Shown one piece after another: positions 41,641 through 55,300 of a DNA stretch of 64,000 bases (positions within the stretch are counted from its first letter, which is position 1; the number at the start of each line of letters is the position of its first letter). The notes beneath the pieces were generated by a model. That model made no database searches and was not told the DNA's origin. It saw nothing but the letters and a program-made list of their open reading frames with translations. The stretch spans positions 2,232,001 to 2,296,000 of the forward strand of contig JAPNXP010000015.1 of the NCBI GenBank assembly GCA_028753945.1, read 5' to 3'. Source of the DNA: Hexactinellida sp. DTS-2022 (taxonomy: Eukaryota; Porifera; Hexactinellida). Position numbers and translations under genes: made by a program.

Positions 41641-41685
41641 TTGTACATTATTTTGGATTGTAATTCATCTTTGCAACAATTTATC

Positions 41686-41991
41686 ATGCAACTAGAGTCG
41701 TACCCAAGCGAGAACGAGAATTTGCCTGAATTTATGCGTTACTTCACTGAAAATCAACTTATAGAAATGCCGCTTAAAGATTTAATTCGTAAAGTATCGC
41801 GATTAAACTTAATACATGAATTAAAATTAATCAAACTAGCAAGAAGAAAATACAAGTCCAGATTGTATTCAAAGAAGAGTCGAATAAAAATAATAAAAAT
41901 CACCTCACAATTAGCTTATCAAAGAAAGAAATTGAAAATTATGAAAGCACTCTTGGAAAGTGAAATTAGTGAATATCAAGCATTCTATTAG
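41686..41991 (+). CDS. Small Maf-like bZIP protein (divergent)
   Basis: 101 codons from ATG 41686 (the frame extends to a TTG at 41641 only). FTENQLIEMPLKDLIRKVSR resembles the extended homology region of Maf proteins. LARRKYKSRLYSKKSRIKI then resembles the basic region RRRxxKNRxxAxxSRxKK. A short coiled coil follows (LAYQRKKLKIMKALLESEI). The usually invariant Asn of the basic region is Ser here and the zipper is short. Maf proteins bind TGCTGAC-type elements, usually as dimers. The gene could be a divergent transcription factor, one exon of a larger gene, or a decaying copy. Confidence 0.45.
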   Translation: MQLESYPSENENLPEFMRYFTENQLIEMPLKDLIRKVSRLNLIHELKLIKLARRKYKSRLYSKKSRIKIIKITSQLAYQRKKLKIMKALLESEISEYQAFY

Positions 41992-42113
41992 CGCTATTAC
42001 TAACTTCTTGCATATCAATTTATTTTGTACTTTTTAATAATGTTATATTCTTTATATCTGATGATATTAGTACATTTGTACAAAGTAATGATTAATTAAA
42101 ACTTACATACACC

Positions 42114-43179
42114 GTGACCTTCGATATATAAGGCCTGAGTGCTAAGCGAAAATTTGTGTACCATGGATTACTTAAAGTGCATTGAAAAATGGAGAATTGT
42201 TCTTTATCCCAATAATTAGCAATGATAGAGCTGAAAAGTGTATTATAACTATATAGGAATATGGTACCCAGGTATACATAGCACTCTCCAGAATTGTGAT
42301 ATGTCATCATCTGATGACGTTATGGTTATTTTGGTTGCGAATTATCTTGTTTTTCTAGCATACTTTCAACATAGTTAAACGCGTTATAAATGTTCAAAAT
42401 TGAAACATGGTTATACCCATAACTAGTTGAAAAAAATATATCGAAATTATAAATGGAATGTTGACACATTCCTCGGTTGCCATGGAAATGTATATTTCCT
42501 AAAATGTGTCATAACTCAAAAACTATGAATGTTATGTAAACTAGGCTGGTACTGATCTATCCGGAATAGGTAACTTCCTATTCATTGATAATACATTTTA
42601 TATGCCTAACTTCAATCATCTTTGAGATAGTGAGTCATTACCTAATAATGAATTAAGTGTTAATTATGTCATGATCTCAAAAGTTATTGAAGTTAGGCAT
42701 ATAAAATGTATTATCAATGAATAGGAAGTTACCTATTTCGGACAGATCAGTACCAGCCTAGTTTACATAACATTCATAGTTTTTGAGTTATGACACATTT
42801 TAGGAAATATACATTTCCATGGCAACCGAGGAATGTGTCAACATTCCATTTATAATTTCGATATATTTTTTTCAACTAGTTATGGGTATAACCATGTTCC
42901 AATTTTGAACATTTATAACGCGTTTAACTATGTTAAAAGTATGCTAGAAAAACAAGATAATTCGCAACCAAAATAACCATAACGTCATCAGATGATGACA
43001 TATCACAATTCTGGAGAGTGCTATGTATACCTGGGTACCATATTCCTATATAGTTATAATACACTTTTCAGCTCTATCATTGCTAATTATTGGGATAAAG
43101 AACAATTCTCCATTTTTCAATGCACTTTAAGTAATCCATGGTTCAAACCAGCACTCAGGCCTTATATATCGAAGGTCAC
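42114..43179. repeat. 1.07-kb near-perfect palindrome
   Basis: From gtgaccttcgatatataagg at 42114 to the complement ending at 43179. Arms of about 500 bp differ only at scattered bases around a loop of about 50-60 bp near 42640. The sequence acatac flanks both sides. The mirrored ORFs inside the arms are the same sequence read from each arm and are not genes. Probably a foldback transposon. Confidence 0.9.
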
Positions 43180-43207
43180 GCATACACATACTGTATTATA
43201 TTTAACG

Positions 43208-44391
43208 AGCCCTTCGGTCTCGGTCGCTTTGCGACAGATCGGTGCTACGCACCTCAAGTTAACGGCCGCTGAGCGGCCTTACTCCTCACATTTTCTACCA
43301 TGGAAATGGTAGATAGCTATCTAATTTTCATTAATTTGTTTACCTATTTGTGTAAACAACAACAACAACAAATACTCATATTAGAATTTTATAAATGCGA
43401 AATTCGTGTTCAGCACACTTGTTTACTTATAATACCTATTGAAAGTTAACTTCTAGGTTGATTTTGAATTTTCATTAAATTGTTTAGCTATTTTGAGTAA
43501 ACAACAACAACAACAACAACAAATATTCATATTAGAAAATTTAAACGCGAAATTCGTGTTCAGCATACTTGTTTACCTATAATACCCGTTGAAAACTAAC
43601 TTCTAGGTTGATTCTGAATTTTCATTAATTTGTTTACCTATTTTGTGTAAACAACAACAATAAATATTCATATTAGAAAATTTTAACCGCGGAAATTTTG
43701 TTCAGCATACTTGTTTACCTATAGTACCCGTTGGAAGCTAACTTCTAGGTTGATTTTGAATTTTCATTAATTTGTTTACCTATTTTGTGTAAACAACAAC
43801 AACAAATATTAATATGAGAAAATTTTAACCGCGAAAATCGTGTTCAGCATACTTGTTTAGCTATAATACCCGTTGAAAGCTAACTTCTAGGTTGATTTTG
43901 AATTTTCATTAATTTGTTTACCTATTTTGTGTAAACAACAACAACAAATATTCATATTATAAATATATAAATGCGAAATTCGAAATCAGCATACTTGTTT
44001 ACCTATGAAACCCGTTGAAAGCTAACTTCTAGGTTGATTTTGAATTTTCACTAATTTGTTTACCTATTTTGTGTAAACAACAACAACAAATATTCATATT
44101 ATAAATATATAAATGCGAAATTCGAAATCAGCATACTTGTTTACCTATAAAACCCGTTGAAAGCTAACTTCTAGGTTGATTTTGAATTTTCATTAATTTG
44201 TTTACCTATTTTGTGTAAACAACAACAACAAATATTAATATGAGAAATTTATAAACGCGAAATTCGAAATCAGCATACTTGTTTACCCCTTATGACTTTT
44301 GTTTACCAATTATAACATTTGAAAGTTAGTTTATATCTCATATATAAATGCGGTTTCTATTCCCCCATCACTTTAATACAATCCGGACAAA

Positions 44392-44430
<39 letters not shown>

Positions 44431-44452
44431 AACAATCGAGATTTAATAATAC
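43208..44452 (+). mobile_element. Satellite-bearing mobile unit, copy 2
   Basis: Same organisation as 14122-15316: head cgagcccttcggtctcggtc, an extra hairpin ggccgctgagcggcc near 43264, seven tandem units of about 141-147 bp starting near 43320, then the tail with aatccggacaaacaaacac, a long CA tract and cgagatttaataata. The head begins 28 bp after the palindrome ends. A new head module follows directly. Confidence 0.75.
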
Positions 44453-44580
44453 GAGCCCTTCGGTCTCGGTCGCTTCGCGACGGATCACTCTCTCACAAAA
44501 GTCGCTTCGCGACTTTTGTTCGTTCGTATTAGGCACTACGCGATACAATTAACGGCCGCTTCGCGGCCTTTCCCTCCCCA
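44449..44580 (+). repeat. Hairpin cluster (head module alone)
   Basis: A run of short stems: cccttcggtctcgg, gtcgcttcgcgac, aaagtcgcttcgcgacttt and ggccgcttcgcggcc. Several close on TTCG or TTC loops. Directly abuts the tail of the preceding unit, suggesting head-to-tail insertion. Confidence 0.6.
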
Positions 44581-44874
44581 AAAAGCAATCACATTAATAA
44601 TCAGTTTTAGTAGCTCAATAAATTTCAGTTGCACGATAAGAAAGCTCTAATCAAAATGATACTAAAAGAAAAACAGGCAATAAAATAGACAAATGATTGG
44701 TTGGTTAAACGAATTTATTTCAATCAATCAAATTGGAGCCTCATAAAATATTTCTATTATGCACAATCTATTTATACTAATTGATGGAATCTGCTAATCC
44801 ATACTAACAAACCCTCGAATTTAATTGGCTAACAAATTTTGTCACCTTCAAATGTAAATATTTCTCTTCAAAAA

Positions 44875-45025
44875 CCAATAGATCGTTGTCGCAGTACAAA
44901 ATTACCCCTGTATACAAATTTTCAGCTTTCTCGGACTCGTAGTCTTTCCTATTAATTCTGGACAAACAAACAAACACACAAACAAACAAACACACAACAA
45001 TTGCGCTTTTAATATAAAGATAGAT
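44875..45025 (+). repeat. Retroposon-like 3' tail, copy 2
   Basis: Matches 37157-37300: aatagatcgttgtcgcagta through attctggacaaacaaac to gcttttaatataaagatag. 45026-45448 is AT-rich with only a decayed relative of the 30552 element near 45288. Confidence 0.45.
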
Positions 45026-45448
45026 GTAGCATTTTACTACTTTATTAAATCTGGATTAGTTATTTTAAAAGTATTGTCCGTTTCTATTATACGTATATGC
45101 ATAATTGATTTCGAAATATTTATATTCTAATTCCATTCCAATCTATTGCTACTTTCGTCTACCCCTTATAATTAATGGTTTAACATAAAATTTTGCAATC
45201 GGCGAATTTTCTGGCATGTACTTTTTCTAAATCTGAGAAAGAATGTGTAATTTTAAATTCTAAAGTAACAGTTAGTGGGTGTATCACAAAATATTTAGTT
45301 CGGGCGGACCTTTTTACCCCGGAGGCCCAGATCAGATATTTGGGTAATAATTAACAAGAAATCCACTCGAAATATATTTTGTAGAGAGTGTGAATTATGA
45401 GCAATTAGTGAGTTTTCATGCTTTCCAAAATGTGAGAATTAATTAATA

Positions 45449-45533
45449 CAGTATACTCCGCTTAATAGAGCCACCGCTTAATCGGGTCAAAACAACCTGG
45501 TCCCGAGGTGGCTCTATTAAGCGGAGTTGACTG
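45449..45533. mobile_element. TA-flanked MITE, ccgcttaat family (short)
   Basis: 85 bp, cagtatactccgcttaatag to gcggagttgactg, flanked by TA. Internally deleted relative of 22894-23078. Confidence 0.8.
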
Positions 45534-45903
45534 TAGTAACTTGGCGAGGAGTGGAAACTTCAACTTGTTGAAGAGAGCCAAAAGTTAAATCTGTAAGCCA
45601 ATAATACAGTTATGTAAACCGTCCAGTTTCTTGAATCATCTCGGAACATGCAAAATATACCAATATCTTAACCTCTGAAGAACGATTACATATCCTATTG
45701 TGTATATTCATAATATCTACTCTACACTACCGCTTTTTTTATAGATATTGAATTATATATTGAGAATAATGTATTTCAATGCATTCTGAATTTATTTAGT
45801 TCAAACTACACATTAAAGAATTATTTAATTATCTCGGCCTAAATTTACTGTTTATTAACTAACCAATAACCTATACACGTATCTATTATTTTGGTTGTAA
45901 GGG

Positions 45904-45948
45904 GGTGTAGGGTATTATTTGGGGGCCCCCCCCAAATAATACCCTACA
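45904..45948. repeat. Short perfect G/C-core palindrome
   Basis: gtagggtattatttgggg pairs with its complement across a ggccccc centre. Resembles the 18764-18930 motifs. No gene in 45534-46386. Confidence 0.6.
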
Positions 45949-46087
45949 GGGGCGACCATCCGATAGGATTGCGCACAAAGCCACAAGCAATTACTCCCAA
46001 TCGAGGAATTGTCTATAATCACAATTCGTGATTTATGCTTAATTAATTTATATTATTGGATCAAAATTATAAGCGTATTTCCAAATA

Positions 46088-46185
46088 CAGTAAAATCTGC
46101 ACAATCCGACCCTCTATAATCCTGAATTCAACAGAACCGACAGTTTCCTTATCCCAATGGGTGTCGGATTAGACAGGTTCTACTG
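46088..46185. mobile_element. TA-flanked MITE, gtcggatta family
   Basis: 98 bp, cagtaaaatctgcacaatcc to gacaggttctactg, flanked by TA. Sister of 25932-26031. Lies about 200 bp past the stop of the fibrocystin-L-like gene. Confidence 0.75.
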
Positions 46186-46386
46186 TAGCTGTTAAGACAC
46201 TACTCACAGTGGCATCTCGGAGAATTACATGTAAAATAATAATCAACATAATAAAACTAATAAACACATACCGTAAACAGAATTCATACAGAGAAATAGC
46301 CTAAATGAAAGCATATGGGAAGTAATGTTAAATGTAATCGGAGTATATTGGGGTAATTAATACGTGTTTATTAGGAGGATGATCTT

Positions 46387-49300
46387 TTAATTAAAATCAG
46401 TTTCAGGAGGAATTGGAGTCCCAGGAATACAAAAATCCTGATCAATGCTGCGAGAAGCAAAAAACTCAAACTTTTCTTCAGTAGCAGGGGTATTAACCTT
46501 CGGTAGAGTATCGAAATCATAAATCGGATTCATCAGGATAGTATCTTCATTTTTAATTGATTCTGCTATATAAAAGTTCCCAGGAATATCAACATGACTT
46601 GATTTAACATCAGTGTATATGTTTGCAAACGTTTCTTCTCTGGCTGCTATAAGTTTATTTTTCTTCCTAATCACAAACAAAATTCTTATTCCGATCAGTA
46701 CAATTCCAACTAATATAATAAACAAAATCATAGCGATAAAACCAATAAGCACAGCTAATAGCATTATGAAGTTAATCGTTGGAGGAGATACAGTGCTTTG
46801 GGGTCCCGATATAAAGGAAGATGATTCCGCTGTGTAATTTTTACCATCATATGAAAATGAGAAGCCATTCATACCAATAATTGTGCTTAATTGATTGAGT
46901 GCTTGAGCAGCTGTGGGAACATTAGGAGGATCTGAATCTAAAGGTTCTAACAATTCGCCGTATACTACAATAGAACCACTAGATAAAGCCAGATCCTGTA
47001 TTCTTGATTTATCTACATCGATAGCACTAATAAGTGTAGATACAAGTGTTTCTTTAAAAGCAATGTCAGTAGCAATAAGATTGTAGTCACCTTGTAGTCG
47101 GAAACTGAAAATAATTCTAGGCCAATTAGCTGAAGGAGCTATTATTTGAAACTCAATGGAATTATCGCTAACCAGATTACCAGGTTGTGTAGTGAAGAAA
47201 ACATGAAGGTTAGTAGCAATGCTAGATATCCGTAATCGAGTAAATTCCGCTATTCCATTTTCAAAATTAACTTCTGTTATACCTGTTATGATTGGCACTG
47301 AGCTATCTTCATTATTTGTAGAAAAAAGAGTAGCGGAACATTTCCAAGGGTTACTCAAGCCCAACTGAGTAACTAACGACCCTCCACTATCTCGTACCTC
47401 CAATACTACGTGTATCAAGTTACCACTCACTTCAACTGGCTGCTTAACAATAACTAGTGTTGTTGGAATAAGTATCTGTATGCCAGAATCACAGCCCTGT
47501 GTGAGATTACAACTATAAGATAAGGGTGTCTCAGTTGAAATTTCCTGAACTGGGGTTAAAAGTGATTGATTATTTTCTGTTTTGATATTAGCGTAAGAGG
47601 GCGGTATGATTGGTGCAGGGGGAGGTGTAGGAGGAATGGGAAGTTGAATTTCTAGTCCAGTTATAGTTGCGTTTTCTACTGTAAAATTATTCGTTTGGAT
47701 TATCGTCACAATTAAGTCAGCCAAGTTACTTAATTCATTGTATTTGTCTACCAATTGATTGTATTCCAATAAATCATCTTCATACCTTTCTAAGTCTTCT
47801 TGATATTCCTCAGAGAATTCCGTAGGAGTTGGAACTGTAGTATCATTGTCAATATCGGTAGTAGCTATGGGTGCAATAGTAGGAGGTTGAACAGGGATTT
47901 CAGTAGCTGTTTCATTCGCTTCAGCATCAATAGGGGTAAATAAACCATCTTGGTATGTCATAATTTGTTCTGAGATAGGAGACGTTTGTGGTACATCAAT
48001 AGTTTCTTCTGGAGGTTCTCCTAGTTCTACTGTCAGAACTTGGTCAATCGTGGATTGCCTTTTCCGTCTACTCTCTGAAATTACATTAACAATTCGAATT
48101 GTGCTCATATCAATGTTTAGAACATATGCCAAACTCGATAAAAACTGGGAAGGATCAAAAAATTGTTCGAGAGAAACAGATAGAGTAAATGATAGCTGAA
48201 CTACATCAGCGGTTATTATTGACACTGGACTGCTTCCTTTAACTAGCAAATGCATTGTTTGTTTTCGATAATCATAATAATTTGATCCACTTGGTTGGGA
48301 GTGATTGGGAATGTATTCGTCTCCAAGATAACGAAAATCGTTATCTTCTTGATTTAAAGGAGTCACCAAATTCCCATTGAGGTAAGCGTCCTTTCTACGA
48401 GTATCTTTATACCAAATATTTATAAGCACACTACCTGGATTAGAGGGATCATTATCTGAATTCAAGAGATGAAACCTAACATGTGATGGAGTTGTTGAAG
48501 TTAACCATATTGAGTACTCTGTGCCAGAGACGACTAGGGTGTAGAAAGTTGATAATCTTTTGAGACAAGTATAAGAAGTGCACCACCCATGATCCATTGG
48601 TCCATTGATAAGATCTGTATACCTGCCATTTCCAATATCTCCACCATTCAAAGCAATTGGAGAAAGGCGTCGAATTTCTGTATCTTTGTCCATACTTTCA
48701 ATAACTAGAACATAGTGGCTAATGTTGTCACATTTGTAACCATTCCATTTGCTGATAAATCGACAGCCTCTACTGGAAGAATCGACATTATCTAGATTGT
48801 ACCCTCTTGCAATACCTCTAAAGCTCATTGGCGCAAGAATAGAAGTATCTAGAAGCTGTTCACTAATTGGGTCATATCTCCAAGTACGTGGGATCTTTGA
48901 TTCATCAAATCGTATTTCTGCAAAAGGAATCAAAGTTGTAGAAATATTATTATTGCTTGTAAAAGTTCCATCTATGTCTCGAACGAGAGCATGCTTAGGT
49001 CCATCACAGTCCATATCGACACAGTCTTCTTGTACAATCCATGCTGGGTTAGGAGGATAGAAATGCATGAGTAAATCACTATTTACTTGAATGATTTTTG
49101 ATTTCTCAATAGTAATAGGTGTAACAGCGTCTGGTGAGACTGGATTATTCGTTATAGAAAAGTCTGAAAATGAACAACCTCTTTCATTAAAATTCACAAA
49201 AGTTACGTTCATTATCTTACAGTCACCATCTATTACAGGATAGTGTGACGCTTTATGCCATTCTTTATGAATCTTAAAAGGTTTCTTGTTCATATATGAC

Positions 49301-52300
49301 ATCATTATTCCGCTCTTACTTGTCTGAGCACTTAATGTATTTTTTACCGTAAAATAAGCAGGTACTTCATAGTTACAAGCTTCACCAGGTACAACTCCTA
49401 TAATCAGGGAGTCCGTAATATGAATATATTTTTTACCGAGTAAATGCTTGATAGGATCAGGTCCTAGTCTATTTAGATTTAATCCTATTTTTCCAACAGC
49501 TATTACAACTTGCGAAACAGAGAGAGATGACAAAGTTTGAGAGAATATTCCATAATTCCAAGCCCATATTGATGTAAATGTGCTGACAGCTGTGCATTCT
49601 TCGGGCACTCCTGTAATGAGCATTCCTGTCCATGTTGTGTGAGCAAGGTTATCATGTATCATATGTGTACCTGAGCTGACACAAGATTCTCCTGAAATTT
49701 TGAATCCGAGTCGATATGAACCAGCAGCGATGTTTCGTCTGACAATATGGTAACCTTGAACTTCAAAACTTGCTGGGTAATCTACCGCATGTTTATCTAA
49801 TGGGTCTCCAGGGTGTACGGATGTTACTAAAAGCACAAGATTATCCTCAATTATATTAGAAATGCCTCCTACTCTAATGCCCGAATCTACAGTGCGATAT
49901 ATTACGTTGTTTTGAATCTTAATTCCATTCGTAACATGAATTCCAATTGCAGTATTGTAACCATGATGAATTGTCGAAGCGATAATAAAACTGCCCTTCA
50001 TGTTATTTCCTCCATTTTTAATAGCTAATGAATATCTTGGATCACGTGACGTAAAAAATCCCCCTTGTCCACAATTCCTAATTTCAACACCACTTATTTC
50101 AAAATGACCAGTATAAGTATTTAAAGCTGTAGAAAATTCTCCACTGAGTATCCTACACCCAAAATGAAATTGTTCTAAAGGTTCTTTGTCATCTTCTCCT
50201 CCCTGAATGATAATGTTTCTAGATAATAGAGCAACCTCAGCTGCTAATACTGGGGGATTTTTCCAGTCAACGTTGTTCTGATCATTAATAGAAATGTTTG
50301 CTAGGAACGGTTGCACAAGATGTTCAAATGTTAAAGTATCCTCTAGGGTGAGAGTATTTCCGTTAACTGAGGCTATAATAGCGGTTTCAGTATGGCTAGC
50401 GTCGTATCCAGTTGCAGCGATGACAATGGTTTGTCCTCTCTTCCAATCTGATGAAATTGTGTCTAGTATTATTTCTGACGAACCAGCCTGAGCTGTTTGA
50501 GCTAACTTTGACCATGTTTTCTGGGGCGGTGTACCATATATAGATAAATTTCCGAATATTCCAATAGCTTTAGAGCCAAGATTCATTGTTCTTGACAAAA
50601 CAAGTACTTCAGAGGATCTGTTACCATTAAGAGTAATTGTTACATTATTTTCAAATGGAAATTGGAGAGTTCCAATAACTAAATGGGCATTGAGACCTTG
50701 AATCAAAATCATTTCAGCTGTAAAATTTAGATTTTGTGTGTCATCAAAGGTAAGTTCTCCATAAATATATACTCTCCCTAACTGTGGTGGGTTCATATCG
50801 AGATGCATTCGCCAGGTACTTTCGATAATTACGTCCTCTCCAGGTTGCGGTAAGGAATTTGAAGGCCAATGATCTGGATTACTCCACATACGGGGATTTG
50901 TCTCATATAGCCCATCGATTGGGTTTGTAACTTCACAATGAGCTACATCATTGTCATCTACTGGACATGGTTCTGATGTTAAGCTGAATGATCTAGGAGA
51001 ACAGAAGTTAGTATCTATGTCCCCTTTAAGCAAATATGTTAATTTTTTAGTTAAGTTGTTAAAATGCCAATCCAGGTGATGGTCGCTTAAAGGGTCTAGT
51101 ATTGAATTAGTCGAATTGCGATTGTTGGTATTTTCAGTCAAACTACGCAAGTTAAAATGATCTGGCTGGACAGAGAAATCTTCGTTAATAGTAATATAGT
51201 CACCCGGCATCAAATGATATATAGAAGCTTGATATGAAGTGATGTCAGTTTTTATTTCATCCGAAATAATGTAACTTAATGTATAGCTATTATTGGCAGG
51301 TAAAATAAACATATATCCTCTAGCGTGAGTCAGTCTCTTCTTCCGCCATGGAACTAGAGTAGAACCGTATTGATTAGTAATGTTTGCCAATTTATCTTCG
51401 AAAGTAACAAGAGGACTAACATTATTCCACGCCAATCTTAACATCTTGACTTTAGGCGAGCACACAGCACCAGGTACAACAGAATTGAGACTAAATTCAG
51501 GGACACTAAAATTGCAGAAGTCAGGTGGAAGAATATTAGAATTTGGAACGACAATACTCCCAGGTTCATTTCCAGTGAATGTCCCATCAATATCAACGTA
51601 CACTACTTCGTGTTCCCATTGGAAGGCAGCTCTGCGTTGGGATCCACCTATAAATTTTATGCCTTGGAATTCAACATGGAATCCTCCTTGAAAACTTTTA
51701 CAATGAGAACAGGCTCTCATGCAAACCGTATTCTCTTCATTGAAATTAACGAAAGTTACATTAGAAATACGAAGAAAATTTCTGCGCATTGTTCTAATAC
51801 CACCTGATTGTGCTATACCTGAATTAGCTATACTTCGAGCAATAATAAGTGTGTTTTTTATTTCTGTAACAAAACAATCTCCAACAGTTTCTGTGATTTC
51901 AATCCCATTATCTCGATTATCTGCAAGTTTAAACCCATCTACTTGTACATTTCCGATAACGGAGAATTCAACACCATGAATACCATTTGCATATGAAGTT
52001 AAGTTATATAAAGTGACAGTATCATGAGCAGAAGCACTATTGCACGGTGAAGTCAGAGGAACATACGTTTCCCATATTCTTAAGCCAAATTCTGCGTTAG
52101 AATGAGCAATATTATTCTTAAAGCCTCCAAAAGGGTTTTTATTTGGGCAGACTGAAGAAGTTTCTGATGGTCCAGATGGATGAGGATCTAAATCATACCA
52201 AAAACCATAAGCTCGAGATGCAACCGCAGAATTACCCTCAAACGTATTGTTTGGGTTGGTTATCCAAAACACTGCGGGTATACTGTCAGTATTAAGGAGA

Positions 52301-55300
52301 CTAGAAGAGCCACGTATCAATATTCCTAAGTTATTAATGTATCTATTCCCGAATTCTATTCCATCTTCTATAAAGAATGCATGGCCTTGTATGTCGAAAA
52401 CGACAACCCCTTCAAAAAGCATATCCTCCACACCATGAGCAGTAATTGCCCTGTTGAAACTATGATGAATAGAACAGTATCGAACATAACTACCGTTCAT
52501 TCTGTCACTCAAATGGAAGTGCACAGAATAGCGACCTAATCTGAAGGCCTGTCCCATATTTCGGAATTCAACATGAGATATTCTCACGTCTCTGGGATCT
52601 GGTTTAGGTCGAAACACCATGAAGTGACCGCCATAAAGATCTGATTCTATTCCCCTGGGGTCCGAAGGTGATAATAGTGAACCCTGGATAACGATGTTGT
52701 GGGATAGCAACCCAACCTCGGCTCTGAGTTCAATAAAATCACCATTATTGTAAATGTCTGTTATTCCAAGATGTGAGAAATCCAATCCATTTTCAAAATT
52801 AATTGTATATCCATTATCACTAACATTGAGAATAAGCCTAACTTCTGTTTCGTTACTATCTTTTCCAGTAGGTGCTATAACGATACTATCACCGGGTGAC
52901 CAATCAACAGGTTCTCTAACTTTAAGGAATTTTTGGTTCATGTTAGCAGTCTGGTTCAATTTTGTCCAAGTTCTGCTACATTTAATTCCATGAAAATCTA
53001 GTCCCCCTTGCCGAACTGCGAGGACCTTTGCACCGTACAGAGGTATCTCGGGATCGAGAATATTTCCATACAGAGTAATGATAGCTTTATGTAGGAACGG
53101 ATTCTCTTCGGTTCCAATTTGCATGTAGCCTCCGTTAACGACAATGTATTTAGCATTAAGTGAGATGTCGAGCGAATCTTCAAAAATAAGTTCACCTTCA
53201 ATAAGTATCAAATTCAACGGAGGAGGACTAATATCCAATAGAACGATAAATTGTTTTGGAATAAACACTGTTTCCCCTTCTCTAGGTGGGTTTGCTCCTC
53301 CCCATGTGAAATTGCTACTCCATCTATCAATGTAAGCATATGTGTGTTCACTTATTTCAGCAAATCCAACGTTAGTAACAAATACGCTAACTATAGCTTG
53401 ACGATTTGTATAATGAGAACCTGTCCTACAAATAATAACTGAATCATTCCAACTTAAAATAGTACAATTTGCAGTGTCAACTTTGACATACTGATAAATA
53501 TCTCTTGCATTTTGAAAGTTTGTACCAAAAATAGTTAGAATAGTTCCACCTCCAGTTCCACCAGTTACAGGTGTAAAACTATGAATTACAGGTGTAACGG
53601 ATGGATCATATTGAATAGCAGAATTGAGTTGCGAAACGATGGAGTTAGAACTGACTGAAATATTACAAAATTGCAAAACGTCAGTTTGTATTGCGGGGGA
53701 TACACAGTTAATAGTAGATTCTGTTGAATCAATAAAAGTGCATTCAAAATCACAAATGTTTACCAAATTTTGATTAGAATTGGCTATTTGTCTCCTCCTT
53801 CTGTTTTGACTCATACAATACCCAATTGAAATTCCACTAGTAATGAACCCACTGCCAGTAATTGTCAGGACGACACCACCGCCTGTTCCTGTTACATTAG
53901 GATTAACTGATGTTACCAATTGAATAACACTAAAAGTAGGAGGATTGTCATTGTTTCCCGAAGCGTATCCCAATCCAGGGACATAGACCAGAATATTATA
54001 TATACCTCCAGCGAGTAAGGGGACTGTGCATTCTAAATCTCCATTGGCACAATAGTTAGTAGGGCAGTTAATTGCATATTTGTAGCAAGTGGGATTATAA
54101 GGATTAGTTTCAATAATGATTCTTATCAAACTTTCTACTGTAAATAGTGTTCCTGTCACTGTTAACTTAGACCCTTTAGTAATTAAACTCAAATTCGTAT
54201 TAGAAGAAATAGAAGAAATAAGTGGTGTTTTTGAGTCTAAAAAGTTGTAATTAATCCTGATTGGTGAATTAATATTATTAACACTTACTGAGATATCATT
54301 TGAAATATTCATATTATTATTTTCAGACGATCTTACTGTTAGACAAGTAATGGTTGTCAAATTGGCGAGTAAAATGTCGCATTGTAACCCGGTAACCAAG
54401 ATACTCGCTAGTGAAGTGGAAAATCCCGATCCAGTAATAAGTATAACGGTTCCACCTTCTAGAGAACCACTGGTTGGTACAATTGATTGGATATTAGGAA
54501 ATATTTCTATAAGTTGACTACAATTCAAATTCCCTGAAGAATTGAATGGGATGTAGCCAAAGTTGTTTTGAACAAGTTGTAGATCATAATTTCCCGCTTC
54601 GATATTTGGAATAATACAGGTTAATGTATTAGACGCGGATGAGATATTGTATATAGAAACTTGTCCAATTTTGATAGTGAAATTATCTGTTTCCAAGAAA
54701 GCACCTTCTAACATGATACTTAACGGGGTACCGACAAACCAATTTGAAGTTATATTTGAAATGATAATCTGGGGATAGAGATACAAGAAACTTTGTAATC
54801 CAATCGTTGAAAGAGATTTCTTTACGACTAAACTTTTCAATGGAGTCCGTTCCTGAACATGAATTTTAATTTTCATATTAGATTCGCATTGCTCTTCAAC
54901 TTGTGAAGTAAAATAGTGATCACCTGGCTCAAGACTAATATTTACAGCATACTGAACTTGGAAAGAGGACAGGACTTTTAATGGTTGTATTGATGTGTCA
55001 CAAGAGGAGTAGTATTCTTGGTTGATTTCGATAAGTGATGCTAGTTTATTCCAATAAAAAATTACAAAATCATCAGATTTAATGGTAAGCGTGTCGTGTG
55101 ATTTGATCTTCCACTCGATTAAATATTGGTTAGGTTTTGGTTTAAATACACGACCAATATCATTATATTTATCAGTTATATCAGGATACTGTACTAACGG
55201 GGTAACTCCAGTTCCCACATAATTGATACAAGACGAGTATACCTTGATAACTTGTTGTTTATTTAAAACAGCATTATAATGAAGCAGGACTTCTGGTAAT

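Noticed and set aside
42092..43312. Two mirrored ORFs beginning MMTYHNSGECY
   Set aside because: They are the same sequence in the two arms of the palindrome, with no known domain.
14208..44310. CRISPR-like arrays at 14.2-15.2 kb and 43.3-44.3 kb
   Set aside because: Repeats are contiguous 141-147-bp satellite units with no unique spacers, in an animal-type genome.
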